7,739 bases of DNA from Oscillospiraceae bacterium (lineage in GTDB: Bacteria; Bacillota; Clostridia; Oscillospirales; Acutalibacteraceae), in the NCBI GenBank assembly GCA_003486665.1, contig DNGF01000112.1, positions 1 to 7,739 of the forward strand. Reading direction: 5' to 3'. The position numbers were made by a program, and so were the translations under genes. A model generated the notes under the pieces. That model had not been told where the DNA came from. It did no database searches and was given only the letters and a program-made list of their open reading frames with translations. Positions 7,462-7,739 of the stretch are shown in pieces. Position 1 is the stretch's first letter. Every line of letters begins with the position of its first letter.

Positions 7462-7705
7462 TGCTTATCTCTCCTTTTCTGCGCGCTTTTGAGCGCTGCC
7501 TTTTTTCGTAGTTGCGCTGTTTGCGCTCCTCCTGCTTCGATTCTTTAAGCCCTGCGGCTTCGAGTGCCCACGGCCACGGACCGAAGAACCCTTTGATTCG
7601 GTTCACATCGTCCTCGGAGAAATCACTCTTCTTCGGGAAGCGCTTTTCCTTGCTCGCAACAGCTCTGAGTAAATCAAGATACTCTTCCTTTGTCTTTTCA
7701 GACAT
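7454..7705 (-). CDS. Small protein with homing-endonuclease-associated (HNH_repeat-like) module
   Basis: This 83-residue cytoplasmic protein has one module at about 8-53: an N-terminal helix (YLDLLRAVASKE), FPKKSDF (23-29), an acidic helix start EDDVNRIKGFFG, then GPWPWALEAAGL (42-53). That ending is characteristic of the homing-endonuclease-associated repeat, a small helical domain thought to contact DNA. Residues 57-78 form a highly basic tail (QRNYEKRQRSKARRKG) suited to nucleic-acid binding. No HNH catalytic motif is present, so it is not a nuclease by itself. It overlaps the surface protein start by eight bases. The frame stays open upstream to the window edge, so a longer protein cannot be excluded; 7705 is the only ATG seen, and its nearest ribosome site (AGGA, 12 bases away) is poorly spaced and buried in a hairpin. 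It could be a regulator of the operon or a hitch-hiker; function is unknown. Confidence 0.5.
   Translation of the reverse strand: MSEKTKEEYLDLLRAVASKEKRFPKKSDFSEDDVNRIKGFFGPWPWALEAAGLKESKQEERKQRNYEKRQRSKARRKGEISNV
7469..7476 (-). promoter_or_regulatory. Ribosome binding site of the multidomain surface protein
   Basis: AAGGAGAG, with GGAG nine bases from the ATG at 7461, lies inside the last codons of the small HNH-repeat gene. It confirms the start that gives the surface protein a complete signal peptide and shows that the two genes really overlap. Confidence 0.5.
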
Positions 7706-7732
7706 AAAAAAAGACCGTCCTTTCCAGGCGGC
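7706..7732 (-). terminator. Intrinsic terminator-like hairpin, possible leader attenuator
   Basis: Read on the minus strand, GCCGCCT (7726-7732), a GGAA tetraloop (7722-7725) and AGGACGGT (7714-7721) form a seven-pair stem with a bulged A at 7718 and one closing G-T pair, followed by C and seven Ts (7706-7712). This is the shape of a Rho-independent terminator. It directly abuts the ATG of the HNH-repeat gene and contains that gene's only AGGA. It could end an upstream transcript or act as a conditional attenuator in the operon leader. There is no room for a promoter between it and the ATG. Confidence 0.5.
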
Positions 7733-7739
7733 AAAAGCT

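Larger units (their letters stand above)
1..7705 (-). other. Seven-gene operon for ECF-driven uptake with extracellular binding proteins
   Basis: All genes run the same way with junctions, in transcription order, of 8-base overlap, 3-base gap, 3-base gap, 28-base overlap, 16-base overlap and 32-base gap. No convincing terminator hairpin with a T-run or promoter was seen between genes. The order is HNH-repeat protein, surface protein, propeller, EcfT, double ATPase, S component, DUF4430 lipoprotein. The operon continues past the left edge, and its promoter lies past the right edge unless it is hidden within the HNH-repeat gene. Confidence 0.5.

Noticed and set aside
7462..7739. Cobalamin riboswitch inside the window
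   Set aside because: Only 34 bases precede the first ATG, too few for the aptamer, and no B12-box-like conserved segment was found; it could still lie just outside.

Overview
This window is one compact, single-direction gene cluster on the minus strand. It most likely comes from a gut-type Clostridia (Ruminococcaceae/Oscillospiraceae-like) Gram-positive. The reasons are moderate GC, AAAGGAGG-type ribosome binding sites, a Gram-positive lipoprotein with a Thr/Ser-rich spacer, secreted proteins with Big_2-type Ig domains and C-terminal amphipathic tails, and an ECF-type importer. Taxonomy is inferred from style, not from a marker gene.

Layout in transcription order (right to left): a hairpin plus T-run at the right edge (7706-7732); an 83-residue protein with a homing-endonuclease-associated (HNH_repeat-like) module (7454-7705); a 735-residue secreted multidomain surface protein (5254-7461); a 445-residue secreted PQQ-like beta-propeller (3913-5250); the ECF transmembrane coupling protein EcfT (2965-3909); a fused double ATPase EcfA (1406-2992); an ECF substrate-binding membrane S component (726-1421); and a DUF4430 (transcobalamin-like) lipoprotein running off the left edge (1-693). 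Every junction is an overlap or a gap of 32 bases or less, so the seven genes are almost certainly one operon. No intergenic stretch over 300 bases exists.

The genes read as an import system. The double ATPase, EcfT and S component form a complete ECF vitamin transporter. Three extracytoplasmic proteins surround it: the multidomain protein, the propeller and the lipoprotein. Two of these carry DUF4430-type domains, a family related to the C-terminal domain of the vitamin B12 carriers transcobalamin and intrinsic factor. The N-terminal domain of the 735-residue protein resembles, from memory, surface proteins encoded in Bacteroides B12-uptake loci, where a beta-propeller (BtuG) captures the vitamin. 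The best hypothesis is a Gram-positive corrinoid (B12-family) capture-and-import system that adds extracellular binding proteins to an ECF transporter, a class normally described as working without them. The substrate is inferred; no cobalamin riboswitch lies inside the window, but the operon leader is cut by its right edge.
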